NCBI GenBank assembly: GCA_900546315.1
Contig: URCP01000001.1
Location: 1 to 64,000, forward strand
Reading direction: 5' to 3'
Length of the DNA: 64,000 bases
DNA from: an uncultured Eubacteriales bacterium
GTDB lineage: Bacteria; Bacillota; Clostridia; Oscillospirales; CAG-272
Positions 15,997 to 25,548 of the stretch are shown in pieces. The stretch's first letter is position 1. Each line of letters begins with the position of its first letter. The notes beneath the pieces were generated by a model. It searched no databases. It worked only from the letters and a program-made list of their open reading frames with translations, and was not told where the DNA came from. The position numbers and the translations under genes are program-made.

Positions 15997-17070
15997 TTAC
16001 TTCTCCACCTTTATGAGCTTCGCGTGGAGCGCGTAGCGCCCGGTGCTCGTGAAGCTGTTCGTGCAGGTCGAGAGCGTTATTATGTGGTCGCTCCCCGTGA
16101 ACTTCATGTTCTTGTTGTACAGCGACTGCTCCTGCATCTTTTCACAGAAGGACACGAAGTCCGCGTCGTCCTGAAAACGCATCCTGAAATACTGGAAGGT
16201 CGAGATCGTCTCGAATATCGCGAACGGCTCATAGGTATAGATCCCGTCGAGCGTGTATATCGTGATGTTCGTCGAGTTGAAGAAGTCCTCGTCGAGGAAC
16301 TTCGTCACGTTGTTGAACATCGTGCCGTTGTTCATGTTGTGCCCATAGAGGACCGTGTTGCGGTTGTACTCCATGTTCTTGTACGCGCGGTAGTCGGCGA
16401 AGATCGAGCCGCACGCCATGTACTCGTTTGTGTAGGCGTGATCGAGGTAGTAATCGTTGTCCTCCCCCTGCACGATCGGGAGCTGTATCTTCGTGTCCGG
16501 GACATAGATATAGCCGTATACGTCCGGGTTCGTCGTCTGGAGATACTGTATGTTCGCCTTCATCCGCTCGAAGTCGGCGTTGTAGCTGCCGGTGCCGTAT
16601 TCCTCCTCGAGCTCGCTGCCGTCGGAAGAAAGCCCGGTGTAATAGTCGGCTGTCGGAGCGCTCTGTCTCGATTGCAGCGCCATCGCCACCGCGTGGTCGC
16701 CGCCGCCGAGGGTTCCGTCGAACATATTGTCCGCGATCGAGCTGTAGAGGTCGTCGCCGCGCTTGTAGTCGACAAAGCTCCTGACAAGCGTCCCGCCGCT
16801 CCACAGAAACACTCCGACGCAGGCGACCGTGATCGTCTTGCGTATTATCTCGCCTATCAGATCGGACGCCGACATTTTCTTCTTTTCCGGCGCGGGCGCG
16901 ATATCGTCTGGCGTGAGGTCGTTCAGCGAGCGCAGGAAATTCTCCGACTCCGAGCACTCTACCGGCGTCAGCTCATATATATCGTCGCCGGTCCCGACCG
17001 CGGTCTTTTTTTTTCCGAAGACATCGGACAGAGCGGCGCGTATCCTGTCTTTTATATCATTAAAATTCAA
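15997..17070 (-). CDS. srtB: Class B sortase
   Basis: A 357-residue membrane-bound transpeptidase. About 75 cytosolic residues precede a single helix (about 78-95, TVACVGVFLWSGGTLV). The sortase domain has LPIVQGEDNDYYLDHAY, His244 in VLYGHNMNNG, Cys336 in TLSTC and Arg345 in GRYALHAK, the class B catalytic triad. It would attach surface proteins to peptidoglycan. No substrate with a recognisable sorting signal is found in the window. The start is TTG at 17070 with GGAGG (17079-17083) 8 nt upstream; the first in-frame ATG is far inside. The long cytosolic N-terminus is unusual for the family. Confidence 0.9.
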   Translation of the reverse strand: MNFNDIKDRIRAALSDVFGKKKTAVGTGDDIYELTPVECSESENFLRSLNDLTPDDIAPAPEKKKMSASDLIGEIIRKTITVACVGVFLWSGGTLVRSFVDYKRGDDLYSSIADNMFDGTLGGGDHAVAMALQSRQSAPTADYYTGLSSDGSELEEEYGTGSYNADFERMKANIQYLQTTNPDVYGYIYVPDTKIQLPIVQGEDNDYYLDHAYTNEYMACGSIFADYRAYKNMEYNRNTVLYGHNMNNGTMFNNVTKFLDEDFFNSTNITIYTLDGIYTYEPFAIFETISTFQYFRMRFQDDADFVSFCEKMQEQSLYNKNMKFTGSDHIITLSTCTNSFTSTGRYALHAKLIKVEK

Positions 17071-17104
17071 AAAAACGTCCTCCGTTAATTACTTATACGG
17101 AATA

Positions 17105-17133
17105 ATTATAACCCAACCGGCGGAGAATTGCAA
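17105..17133 (-). promoter_or_regulatory. Promoter of the srtB operon
   Basis: On the minus strand TTGCAA (17128-17133), a 17-bp spacer and TATAAT (17105-17110). The rest of the gap up to 17281 has no gene. Confidence 0.75.
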
Positions 17134-17281
17134 GGGTTTCGGCGAATCTTTCCGGATATTGTTACAGATAGATAATATTTTGCCCGCAAATATCCGGAAA
17201 CAGTCAAAAAAAAGCGGACGGCAGCCACACTCCGGTATGACCGCCGCCAACAGTATCCATTTTATCAGATCATCAGGCTCA

Positions 17282-18040
17282 TCAGAACGCCGTAATGAGC
17301 GAGAGAAGAGGTACGATGAACGCCTTATCGTTACGGACGCGCACCCCGTCAGCTTTCCGCTCCACGAAGGCGTCGAGCTTTTCGAGCGCCTTTTCGGTAT
17401 CCTCTTCGCAAAGTCTGCTCTTGCCGGATATTTCGCCGACAGAGACATAGCTGTCATCAGAGGAATAAGTCAGGTCGAAGACCGCGATCATCACTCTCAG
17501 AGAATCCTCATCCGAGAACAGCCGCATGGCACGGGCAGCGTCCTTTATCTGGCTGTCGCATGCAAAGCGGCACTTGTTGTCAGAGAAGATGACCGTACCG
17601 CCGTTCATGACGGTCGATATCTCCGGCGTTCCGACAGTCGAGCTTCCCCACTCGCCGCGCTCCGCGTGATCTATTGCGCTCTCCGGATCGAATCCGGGAT
17701 TGCCCTCATCAGCCATCAGGCGCGAGATAAGTGAGGCGTGGGTCACAAGCGCCAGCTTCAGCGCGCAGTCATAGGCTTCTTTTTCCGGGAGAGAGCCCAT
17801 AGCCTTTCTGACCGCCCCGACGGCGTCCGCGGGCTCATCTTCCTTCACGTCATGACCAAAGAGCTCGTCTGTCGTGACGCCGAAATAGTCCGCTATCTCC
17901 GGTATCAGGGATATATCCGGGCAGCACTGTGAAGACTCCCATTTTGAGACCGCCTGATTCGTCACGCCGAGCGCCCTTGCGAGCTCCTCCTGCGTTATGT
18001 TCTTTCTCTTTCTGAGCTCCGCTATTTTTTCGTTTATCAT
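17282..18040 (-). CDS. XRE-family transcriptional regulator
   Basis: A 252-residue protein. Residues 1-65 are a Cro/CI-type HTH: IAELRKRKNITQEELARALGVTNQAVSKWESSQCCPDISLIPEIADYFGVTTDELFG. The rest is an alpha-helical domain of unknown fold with segments ALVTHASLIS and SVGEISGKSRLCEEDTEKALEKL, the latter resembling a second, winged-helix-like part. No ligand can be named. A 40-bp perfect-centre dyad overlaps its -10 and is a strong candidate for autoregulation. GGAG lies before the ATG. Confidence 0.85.
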   Translation of the reverse strand: MINEKIAELRKRKNITQEELARALGVTNQAVSKWESSQCCPDISLIPEIADYFGVTTDELFGHDVKEDEPADAVGAVRKAMGSLPEKEAYDCALKLALVTHASLISRLMADEGNPGFDPESAIDHAERGEWGSSTVGTPEISTVMNGGTVIFSDNKCRFACDSQIKDAARAMRLFSDEDSLRVMIAVFDLTYSSDDSYVSVGEISGKSRLCEEDTEKALEKLDAFVERKADGVRVRNDKAFIVPLLSLITAF

Positions 18041-18072
18041 GTTTCTCCATTCCTTTCTGATGATATGAGAAC

Positions 18073-18112
18073 AACTCCCTCATCTGATTCAATTATATCA
18101 GATAAGAGAGTT
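18073..18112. promoter_or_regulatory. Promoter and extended dyad operator of the XRE gene
   Basis: Minus-strand promoter: TTGATT (18115-18120), 17 bp, TATAAT (18092-18097). Around the -10 is a nested dyad, AACTC-N4-ATCTGAT-N8-ATCAGAT-N4-GAGTT, with both arm pairs centred on the same point. Confidence 0.7.
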
Positions 18113-18175
18113 GAAATCAATAACGGTGTGGTTTGAGCCGAAAATTCATTTTCCAACCGTAGGTTGGATGGACAA

Positions 18176-19417
<1,242 letters not shown>

Positions 19418-19432
19418 TTTATTTTTCTCCTT

Positions 19433-19945
19433 TTATTTCAGTTCAATCCAATATCTTCTGACGAGTACTCCGTCATCGTCGACTTTGTTCTCGAGCACGC
19501 CGCCGTTGTTCTCTATTGACTTCGCCGAGCCGATGTTCGTGTCGTCGCATACCATCAGAACCCGGTCGATTCCGAGCTTTTTACACTCTCCGAGCGCGAG
19601 AGCGATCATTTTTGTCGCGATTCCCTTACGGCGCTCCGACGGTCTCACGCCGTCGCCGATGTGCCCGCCAGCGAAGAGCAGACCATCGTTCAGATAATGC
19701 CGTATATCGACCGCTCCGACGAAGATATTCCGTTCCTCGTCGAGACAGAACAGCGTTGTCGCGGGAACAAGCCCGTCGCGCTCCTCTGTAAGCTCGAGTT
19801 CATTTATGTAGCCCTCAAAATCGCGGAAATCATGTCTCCGTATCGCCGCCGGAAGGATATGCTCGCCGCTCGCGGTCCACTCGGTCATCATATCCTCCAG
19901 CTGCGGGCGGTATTCCTCAGTCAGTCTGACAAGCTTCAGTTTCAC
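19433..19945 (-). CDS. GNAT family N-acetyltransferase
   Basis: A 170-residue GNAT protein. The acetyl-CoA loop is VRPSERRKGIATKMIALAL, followed by the core VLMVCDDTNIGSAKSIENNGG; the first strands include FVGAVDIRHYLNDGLLFAGGHIGDG. It resembles the COG3981 type of predicted acetyltransferases. The acceptor substrate is unknown. It overlaps the upstream phosphoesterase stop by 4 nt and lies 15 nt before ahcY. Confidence 0.87.
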   Translation of the reverse strand: MKLKLVRLTEEYRPQLEDMMTEWTASGEHILPAAIRRHDFRDFEGYINELELTEERDGLVPATTLFCLDEERNIFVGAVDIRHYLNDGLLFAGGHIGDGVRPSERRKGIATKMIALALGECKKLGIDRVLMVCDDTNIGSAKSIENNGGVLENKVDDDGVLVRRYWIELK

Positions 19946-21099
19946 GTCGTCGCCTCCATCAGATGTCCCTTTCTTATCTCAGTCCCGCCGACAGGCTTTA
20001 TCCGTCCGCGGTAGATACCGAAAACGCCGTCCTTCTTGACGTGGTATCCGAGCGGCGACTCCCCGACGACAGACAGCTTGTCTCCCGCCTTTACAGGCAG
20101 CAGATAGTCCGAGTAATCGGCGGCATACTCGTCGTCGTACATATAATAGTCCGGAATCAGGCACTCATGCCCGGTCGACAGGTGCCGTATCCGCCTGTAC
20201 TGATCAAACTGCTCAAGCGTCTCGACCCGGTTGTCGATCCATCGGAGGTTGATATGATCCTCCGACGGTGCCTGATCGTCAAGCGCCTCGGCGCGCGGCA
20301 GGTCGTCAGCAGACAGGAAGCAGATATCTCCGACGTCCGCCGCGATATCGGGAATAATGAGCAGATTGAGCTGCCCGTACTCCTTTATCCCGCAGCCACC
20401 GTCGATCGGTATTATCCGCTTCTTCCGGTTTATCAGAGGGTCGCAGCAGGCGGTTCTGTCGCTGTAGAGCTGGACTGGCCAGTGACCGGCGACCACATAT
20501 TTATCAAAGACCGGCGCACCGGTCATAAAATCGTCGTACTTGAGCAGTTCTCTCGCGTCCCTCGACGCGTTCGCCCGGATATCACTGTCGCGCAGCCCGC
20601 CGTGAACGAAAACATACTTCTGTGTCTCGAGAACAGTCGGCAGACCGGAAATGAAATCAAGCTCCGTCCGGAATCGTTCCAGGACCCTGTCCTTCACGGC
20701 GAGCACCTCCTCCGGCGAAGAACAGAACACCCCGAACTCCGACGTCATCTCGTCCCATATCCCGTGGCTCCACGAGCGTATCTCCTCGAGATACTCATAG
20801 AACTGTACGGCTGAATCAACGTCAAGCCGCAGTATGCTGTCCACCCTCGCAAGGTCGACGTTTCCCATCAGCGCGACTGTGTTCCCTTTTCCGGTGAGCC
20901 GCATGACCTCTCTGAGCGCGCCGAGGCTGTCCGGACCCTTCTCAGCTATGTCGCCGACAATCACGAGCAGGTCGTCGTCCGAGAACCCCGCCGCGTCGAG
21001 CAGACGGCGAAACAGCTCCGGGTGACCATGTATGTCGCTCGTCACGAGTATTCGTTTTCCGGACGGAATATTCATTTTAATGAATTTTGTCTCCGTCAT
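19942..21099 (-). CDS. Calcineurin-like metallophosphoesterase (PPP-type)
   Basis: A 385-residue protein. Residues 15-270 show metallophosphoesterase motifs in order: SDIHGH, GDIAEKG, MGNVDLA, FVHGGL, VAGHWPV and PIDGGCG. The pattern is close to bacterial PPP-type phosphatases or Ap4A hydrolases, but the GNHE motif reads GNVD, so the proton-donor His is missing. The C-terminal part (about 330-375) looks like a small beta barrel (VKAGDKLSVVGESPLGYHVKKDG). Function could be a protein or dinucleotide phosphatase. It overlaps both neighbours by 4 nt. Confidence 0.8.
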   Translation of the reverse strand: MTETKFIKMNIPSGKRILVTSDIHGHPELFRRLLDAAGFSDDDLLVIVGDIAEKGPDSLGALREVMRLTGKGNTVALMGNVDLARVDSILRLDVDSAVQFYEYLEEIRSWSHGIWDEMTSEFGVFCSSPEEVLAVKDRVLERFRTELDFISGLPTVLETQKYVFVHGGLRDSDIRANASRDARELLKYDDFMTGAPVFDKYVVAGHWPVQLYSDRTACCDPLINRKKRIIPIDGGCGIKEYGQLNLLIIPDIAADVGDICFLSADDLPRAEALDDQAPSEDHINLRWIDNRVETLEQFDQYRRIRHLSTGHECLIPDYYMYDDEYAADYSDYLLPVKAGDKLSVVGESPLGYHVKKDGVFGIYRGRIKPVGGTEIRKGHLMEATT

Positions 21100-21971
21100 G
21101 GTATGATATGCAGCTCCCTTGCCGCCCTCTCCCAGTACTCCTCCGGCAGGACGGTGTCGCCGTCAAAGCGCTCCGACGCGGCTATCCTCCACGCGAGCGC
21201 GACGCACCTCGCAGCGTAGTCCTTCTCGTCGTACATCGAGCGGATGATGCACTTCGCCCAGACGCCCGCCTTCTCGAGAAGACCGCTGCGCCGGAACTCC
21301 GCAGCCATCCTGTTCTTATCATAATCGACCGTCATCGTGCGGTATCTCCACACGCCGCGCCTCGGCTCGAGCATCAGAAACTTCGACCCGGGGCGGTGAT
21401 CCTGCGGCAAGCCGACGCTCGGGCAGAAAATGACCCGTTTTCCCGCCGCCTCCGCGATACCGCCCTTGTGCGTGTGACCGCAGAGAAGCGCTTTTCCCTT
21501 CACCTCGTTAAGGCACTTCTCAATGAGCGCGGGACGGTTCATCAACCACTCCTTCGTCGCTCTGGGCGACGCGTGGCAGGCGGTCAGCGGCGGCGTACCG
21601 AGCGGCACAGTCACTCCGTCCGCCTCAATGTCAAGCGAAACCGGAAGCGCCGCCAGACGGTCGAGATCCGCTTTCGTCAGGTTCTCGAACGTATAAAGCA
21701 GCGACCCGCTGCTGGACGAAAATCTCCAGCCGTCCGACGGGTCCTCACGGTGTCTGAGAAGATAGTCCTCGCGGTTCCCGCGCACGAACCAGCAGGGGAA
21801 CGCCGCCGCGCACTCATCGAGAAGCCGCAGCGTGTACTGCGGGTGCGGGAAATCGGTCAGGTAATCGCCGAGAAACACGATCCCGTCCGGATGCAGGCTC
21901 CCGATAAGGCATAAAGCGTTCTCAAGCGCCATATAATTCGAATGTATGTCAGATATTATCGCAAGCTTCAT
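21096..21971 (-). CDS. Metallophosphoesterase (YfcE/MJ0936-like)
   Basis: A 291-residue phosphoesterase with ISDIHSN, FLGDYLTD, VRGNRED, CHASPR and LCGHTHKGG, the complete metal ligand set of the family. The last ~90 residues (SKFLMLEP onward) extend beyond the usual ~200-residue domain and are helical. First gene of a coupled set with the PPP-type enzyme, GNAT and ahcY. The substrate is not predictable. Confidence 0.85.
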   Translation of the reverse strand: MKLAIISDIHSNYMALENALCLIGSLHPDGIVFLGDYLTDFPHPQYTLRLLDECAAAFPCWFVRGNREDYLLRHREDPSDGWRFSSSSGSLLYTFENLTKADLDRLAALPVSLDIEADGVTVPLGTPPLTACHASPRATKEWLMNRPALIEKCLNEVKGKALLCGHTHKGGIAEAAGKRVIFCPSVGLPQDHRPGSKFLMLEPRRGVWRYRTMTVDYDKNRMAAEFRRSGLLEKAGVWAKCIIRSMYDEKDYAARCVALAWRIAASERFDGDTVLPEEYWERAARELHIIP

Positions 21972-22004
21972 CTGAGGACTCCCACTATAAATACTGTACT
22001 TATT

Positions 22005-22033
22005 ATTATAATTACTTTTTGACTGCGTGTCAA
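22005..22033 (-). promoter_or_regulatory. Promoter of the phosphoesterase-GNAT-ahcY group
   Basis: On the minus strand TTGACA (22028-22033), 17 bp, TATAAT (22005-22010). Confidence 0.85.
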
Positions 22034-22148
22034 TGATTTTCGGAAGAAGTGATAATTGTTTACATTTGGGTCCAAAAATCCGAAAAGGTTATTTTGTCCA
22101 TCATTAATAAGTACAAACAAAAATATTAAAAAAATTTTGGGAACCTAC

Positions 22149-22177
22149 TTGACAAAAGCGAAAAGATGTGATAGAAT
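22149..22177 (+). promoter_or_regulatory. Strong promoter of the CBM9-like protein gene
   Basis: TTGACA (22149-22154), a 17-bp spacer and TAGAAT (22172-22177). The preceding 22034-22148 is very AT-rich with A tracts, as in UP elements. Confidence 0.85.
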
Positions 22178-22245
22178 AAATACAGACATAAATCCGCAAG
22201 AACCAAGGATTGTGTTCAACATTTATAATTAAGGAGATATCTATC

Positions 22246-23052
22246 ATGAAAAGAAAACTCTTAGCTCTTACTCTGGTTCTTTCCGCACTCATCACCGGTG
22301 TGTCCGCTCACGTTGACGGCGGCAACCTCGGAGACGTTCCGAACACCGCTGAGAAGATCACGGTCGACGGCAAGAAGGACGCCATCTACGACCAGGCTCT
22401 CAAGGTCAAGGTCGACCAGGCAAACGGCAGCACAAGCGTTAACGCTACAGGCGAGGCTTGGCTCCTTTACGCTGATGGTCATCTCTATGTCTACGCTGAA
22501 GTAGCCGATAAGGATCTCGTTGATCCGGATCCGGACACACAGTCGAGCTCCCCGTGGATGACCGACTCCTTTGAGGTCTTCGTAAATGAGAAGAACAGCG
22601 ACGTCGAGGCTGACATCATGCAGTATCGTATCGACTGCGCCGGCTTCCCGTCCGCTTACGACAAAAACGGTCTTGCTGAGTACGGCCCTGGTAACGCTGA
22701 CAGCTACTTCACCTATGCAGCAAGATCCACCGACAATGGCTATGCCGTTGAGTACTCCATCCCTGTTTCCGCTAAGGAAGTTGGCGTTAACTTCCAGATC
22801 AACGACATGCTGAGCGACGGTTCTCAGTCTCTCGCAATGGCTCCTTCCAAGGTTACCGGCGCGGGCGCAGGCAGCTGGGCCCCTGGCGAGTATCCTTACA
22901 TCACCATCGGTGGTTCCACCGTATCTCTCCCTGTTGAGGATTCCGGCGAAGCAACCGGCGGCTCTGCTGCAACGTTTGACTTCACCGCAGTCGCGGCTGT
23001 CGGCGCGGCTCTCAGCGCGGCTGGTTACGCTCTCACCAAGAAGAGAAAGTAA
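22246..23052 (+). CDS. Secreted CBM9-like surface protein with C-terminal anchor
   Basis: A 268-residue exported protein. Signal peptide MKRKLLALTLVLSALITGVSA; the mature part is a beta-sandwich resembling the family 9 carbohydrate-binding or DOMON-like fold (ITVDGKKDAIYDQAL, AWLLYADGHLYVYAEVADKDL, PWMTDSFEVFVNEKN, YAVEYSIPV). After a Gly/Ala-rich linker come a hydrophobic stretch DFTAVAAVGAALSAAGYALT and KKRK, a typical anchor tail, but no LPXTG-type motif precedes it. AAGGAG is spaced 9 nt from ATG 22246. Codons favour GCT, GTT and CTC, and the promoter is near consensus, so it is probably abundant. It stands alone between promoter and terminator. Binding of a sugar is inferred from the fold. 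Confidence 0.8.
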   Translation: MKRKLLALTLVLSALITGVSAHVDGGNLGDVPNTAEKITVDGKKDAIYDQALKVKVDQANGSTSVNATGEAWLLYADGHLYVYAEVADKDLVDPDPDTQSSSPWMTDSFEVFVNEKNSDVEADIMQYRIDCAGFPSAYDKNGLAEYGPGNADSYFTYAARSTDNGYAVEYSIPVSAKEVGVNFQINDMLSDGSQSLAMAPSKVTGAGAGSWAPGEYPYITIGGSTVSLPVEDSGEATGGSAATFDFTAVAAVGAALSAAGYALTKKRK

Positions 23053-23076
23053 TCGCTTTTCAGGTAATATCCTTTC

Positions 23077-23110
23077 AAGCCGCGCGGCGCTGAGCCGCGC
23101 GGCTTTTTCT
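23077..23110 (+). terminator. Terminator after the CBM9-like gene
   Basis: AAGCCGCGCGGC and GCCGCGCGGCTT form a perfect 12-bp stem with a 5-nt loop, then TTTTTCTT. Confidence 0.9.
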
Positions 23111-23152
23111 TCCGCCGGACAAAAAAAGTGGAAACAAATTGCGCGGAAACTA

Positions 23153-23182
23153 TTGACTTTTTCATACCGGATGTGATATAAT
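23153..23182 (+). promoter_or_regulatory. Promoter of the oxidoreductase gene
   Basis: TTGACT (23153-23158), an 18-bp spacer and TATAAT (23177-23182). Confidence 0.8.
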
Positions 23183-23287
23183 ACATCAGATGAGTAAAAA
23201 TGATCAGTGAACAGCTGCCTCCGACAGACGGGCGGCGCAAAAATAAGAACAATAAAAATTTCTGTTTTATAACAAGGAGAATTTATC

Positions 23288-24331
23288 ATGGAAAAGATCA
23301 AAGCTGCCCAGATAGGCTGCGGCGGACGCAACGGTGCCCACTTCCAGAAGCTCTCGAGCTTCGCTGACGTCGACATCGTCGGCTTCTGCGACATAATCCC
23401 CGAGCGCGCCGAGGCAAGACGCAACGCTTACGGCTCCGGCAAGGCATACACCGACTATGTCCAGATGCTCGACGAAACGAACCCCGACGTCGTCTTCATC
23501 GCTGTCCCCCCGCACGTTCACGGTGAAATCGAACCCGAACTCATAAAGAGAAAGATCCACTTCCTCGTCGAAAAGCCGATGGCTCTCGACTACTCCGTCG
23601 CCGAACACATCTGCGACGAAGCCGAAAAGGCGGGCATACTCACCGCCGTCGGTTTCCAGGACAGATACCAGTCCCTCACCGACATCATGAAGGACTACAT
23701 AAAGGACAAGCAGATCGGTCTCGTCTCCGGCGGCTGGCTCGGCGGCATCCCCGGTGTGCCGTGGTGGAGAACCTTCGAAACCTCCGGCGGTCAGATCGTC
23801 GAGCAGAACATCCACCTCTTCGACCAGCTCCGCTGGTTCTTCGGTGAACCCGCAGAAGTCTTCTGCGCGTCCGGCAAGGGCATCGTCGACCCCGAAGCAT
23901 ACGGCGTTCCGGGCTACAACGTAGACGACTACTCCTCCGCGACCATGAAGTTCAAGAACGGCGTCGTCGCCAACCTCTTCACAGCCTGCTACTTCCAGGC
24001 AGGCTCGAAGGCTCCGAGCGGCATGACCATCTACGGCAAGGACTTCACTGTTGAATACGGCCTCCGCCACACCGTCACCATCACAGACAAGACCGGCGTC
24101 CGCCACTGGGAGCGCGCCAACGACGAACTCATCTTCACCGACGTCGACGGAAAGGTAACAAAGACCCCCGACACCGAACAGACCGGTCTCCAGGACCGCG
24201 CCTTCATCGACGCTATCAAGTCCGGCGATCCCTCCGGTATCCGCTCGAACTACCGCGACGCTCTCAAGTCGCTGAAGCTCACCATGGCTTGCAACGAGTC
24301 CGCTGCTACCGGGAAAGCTATCAATCTCTGA
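23288..24331 (+). CDS. Gfo/Idh/MocA family NAD(P)-dependent oxidoreductase
   Basis: A 347-residue dehydrogenase. The N-terminal Rossmann domain has AQIGCGGRNGAHF and VGFCDI; the FLVEKPMALD motif carries the catalytic Lys; the C-terminal sheet domain includes GGQIVEQNIHLFDQLRWFFGEP with the active-site His. It probably oxidises a sugar, inositol or deoxysugar at a ring carbon. AAGGAG precedes the ATG. Like the CBM9-like gene, it uses a restricted codon set rich in C-ending codons, suggesting strong expression. The substrate is unassigned; the neighbouring SGNH hydrolase suggests a role in processing a carbohydrate. Confidence 0.9.
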   Translation: MEKIKAAQIGCGGRNGAHFQKLSSFADVDIVGFCDIIPERAEARRNAYGSGKAYTDYVQMLDETNPDVVFIAVPPHVHGEIEPELIKRKIHFLVEKPMALDYSVAEHICDEAEKAGILTAVGFQDRYQSLTDIMKDYIKDKQIGLVSGGWLGGIPGVPWWRTFETSGGQIVEQNIHLFDQLRWFFGEPAEVFCASGKGIVDPEAYGVPGYNVDDYSSATMKFKNGVVANLFTACYFQAGSKAPSGMTIYGKDFTVEYGLRHTVTITDKTGVRHWERANDELIFTDVDGKVTKTPDTEQTGLQDRAFIDAIKSGDPSGIRSNYRDALKSLKLTMACNESAATGKAINL

Positions 24332-24335
24332 TATA

Positions 24336-24411
24336 CCTTCGCTTGCGGGGGAGAGATGCCTTTGAAAAGGCACCTCTCCCCCGCCCCCCTCTCCGCTAAA
24401 CTTTTATACAT
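24336..24411. repeat. Dispersed long-hairpin repeat, copy R1
   Basis: Begins GCTTGC (24341-24346), then a hairpin of 18 pairs with one mismatch: arms 24345-24363 and 24366-24384, loop GA. It is followed by a C-rich tail (CCCCCCTCTCC) that could pair with the 5' arm in place of the 3' arm, and ends near TATACAT. The same layout occurs at 40517-40602 with different stem sequence. It begins 4 nt after the oxidoreductase stop. Confidence 0.65.
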
Positions 24412-24421
24412 TAGAAACACG

Positions 24422-24449
24422 ACCTCCCGACGCACAGCGGGAGGTTTTA
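24422..24449 (+). terminator. Terminator after the oxidoreductase and R1
   Basis: ACCTCCCG pairs with CGGGAGGT around an 8-nt loop, then TTTAA. Confidence 0.75.
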
Positions 24450-24483
24450 ATTCTGAACAGAGCGTAAAATCGCTCGGCGGCGC

Positions 24484-24512
24484 TTGCATTCGGGCGGAAA
24501 ATGTGGTATACT
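24484..24512 (+). promoter_or_regulatory. Promoter of the SGNH hydrolase gene
   Basis: TTGCAT (24484-24489), 17 bp, TATACT (24507-24512). Confidence 0.75.
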
Positions 24513-24541
24513 GATAGTATAACGCAGAACAGGAGACTCAT

Positions 24542-25528
24542 ATGATACTCAACGCCGAACGCCTTCGGGAAATCACCCGAGGAACCGAAGAAATCACCGA
24601 CCACGACGGGACAACCTCATTCTTCCGCTTCACGCCCGAACAAGCGCAAAAATACCGCTTCCACCGCCCACCGGACTTCTATCTCAAAACAAACGCCACC
24701 GCGGACGTTCGCATAGCGTTCCGCACCGACTCGGCACACATCAACTTCGACTACCGCTTCGGCTTCGGATCAAGCCGCAAATTCGGCTGGTTCGACGTCC
24801 TCGTCGACGGAGTACTCACACACCACATCGGCGACGACAGCATAACCCACATAACCGGAAGAGCCGACATAACCCTCCCCGCCGGACTCAAAAGCGTCGA
24901 AATATACTTTCCATGGTCAAAAGCCGCGTCAATATCCTCCTTCGAGCTCGACGACGGCTCGCTCGTATATCCGCTCGAGCGTCGATACAAAATGATAACC
25001 TACGGCGACTCGATAACCCACGGCTACGACGCCCAGTTTCCCTCCCTCGCGTACTCGTCAAAGCTCTCGCGCCTCCTAGACACGGACAACACGAACAAAG
25101 CCATCGCCGGAGACACCTTCTTCCCGGAGCTTCTCGAGCCGGAAGAAACCATCGTCCCGGACATTGTCACAACCGCGTACGGCACGAACGACTGGAACGT
25201 CCACGACTATGACACCCTATCCGAGAACTGCCGGAAATTCTACACAACCCTGTCGGAAAAATACCCGTCGGCAAGGATATTCGCTATAGCGCCGATCTGG
25301 CGCGCCGACCTTGACAAAGAGACGAAATTCGGAGAACCGTTCGAAACCGTCGCCGCGATAATACGCAGCGTTTGTGCCCCTCTCGGCAACGTCACCGTCG
25401 TCGGCGGGACACGCATGACCCCGCACTGCACCGACTTCTACTCGGACGGATACCTGCACCCGAACGATCTCGGCTTCACACAGTACGCCGAAAACCTCTG
25501 TAACGAGATAAGAAAATACATAATCTGA
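24542..25528 (+). CDS. SGNH/GDSL-family hydrolase
   Basis: A 328-residue two-domain protein. The first ~150 residues are a beta-rich domain (FFRFTPEQAQKYRFH, ADVRIAFRTDSAHINFDYRF, WFDVLVDG), the jelly-roll part seen in carbohydrate esterases of this type. The catalytic domain has ITYGDSITHGYDA (Ser), AGDTFF, TAYGTNDW (Asn) and DGYLHPNDLG (Asp/His). No signal peptide, so it acts in the cytosol, probably removing acyl groups from a sugar. AGGAGA lies just before the ATG. Confidence 0.87.
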   Translation: MILNAERLREITRGTEEITDHDGTTSFFRFTPEQAQKYRFHRPPDFYLKTNATADVRIAFRTDSAHINFDYRFGFGSSRKFGWFDVLVDGVLTHHIGDDSITHITGRADITLPAGLKSVEIYFPWSKAASISSFELDDGSLVYPLERRYKMITYGDSITHGYDAQFPSLAYSSKLSRLLDTDNTNKAIAGDTFFPELLEPEETIVPDIVTTAYGTNDWNVHDYDTLSENCRKFYTTLSEKYPSARIFAIAPIWRADLDKETKFGEPFETVAAIIRSVCAPLGNVTVVGGTRMTPHCTDFYSDGYLHPNDLGFTQYAENLCNEIRKYII

Positions 25529-25548
25529 AAATCATCACGGAGGCAAAA

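Noticed and set aside
16024..17088. A 354-codon plus-strand frame opposite srtB
   Set aside because: Arg/Val-rich shadow of the sortase gene; the sortase has all catalytic residues.
18140..18172. Hairpin CCAACC/GGTTGG after ahcY as its terminator
   Set aside because: Only six pairs and no proper T run on the minus strand; too weak to call.
19418..19432. SAM or SAH riboswitch before ahcY
   Set aside because: Only 15 nt separate ahcY from the upstream gene and no riboswitch-like fold was seen in the group's leader at 21972-22004.
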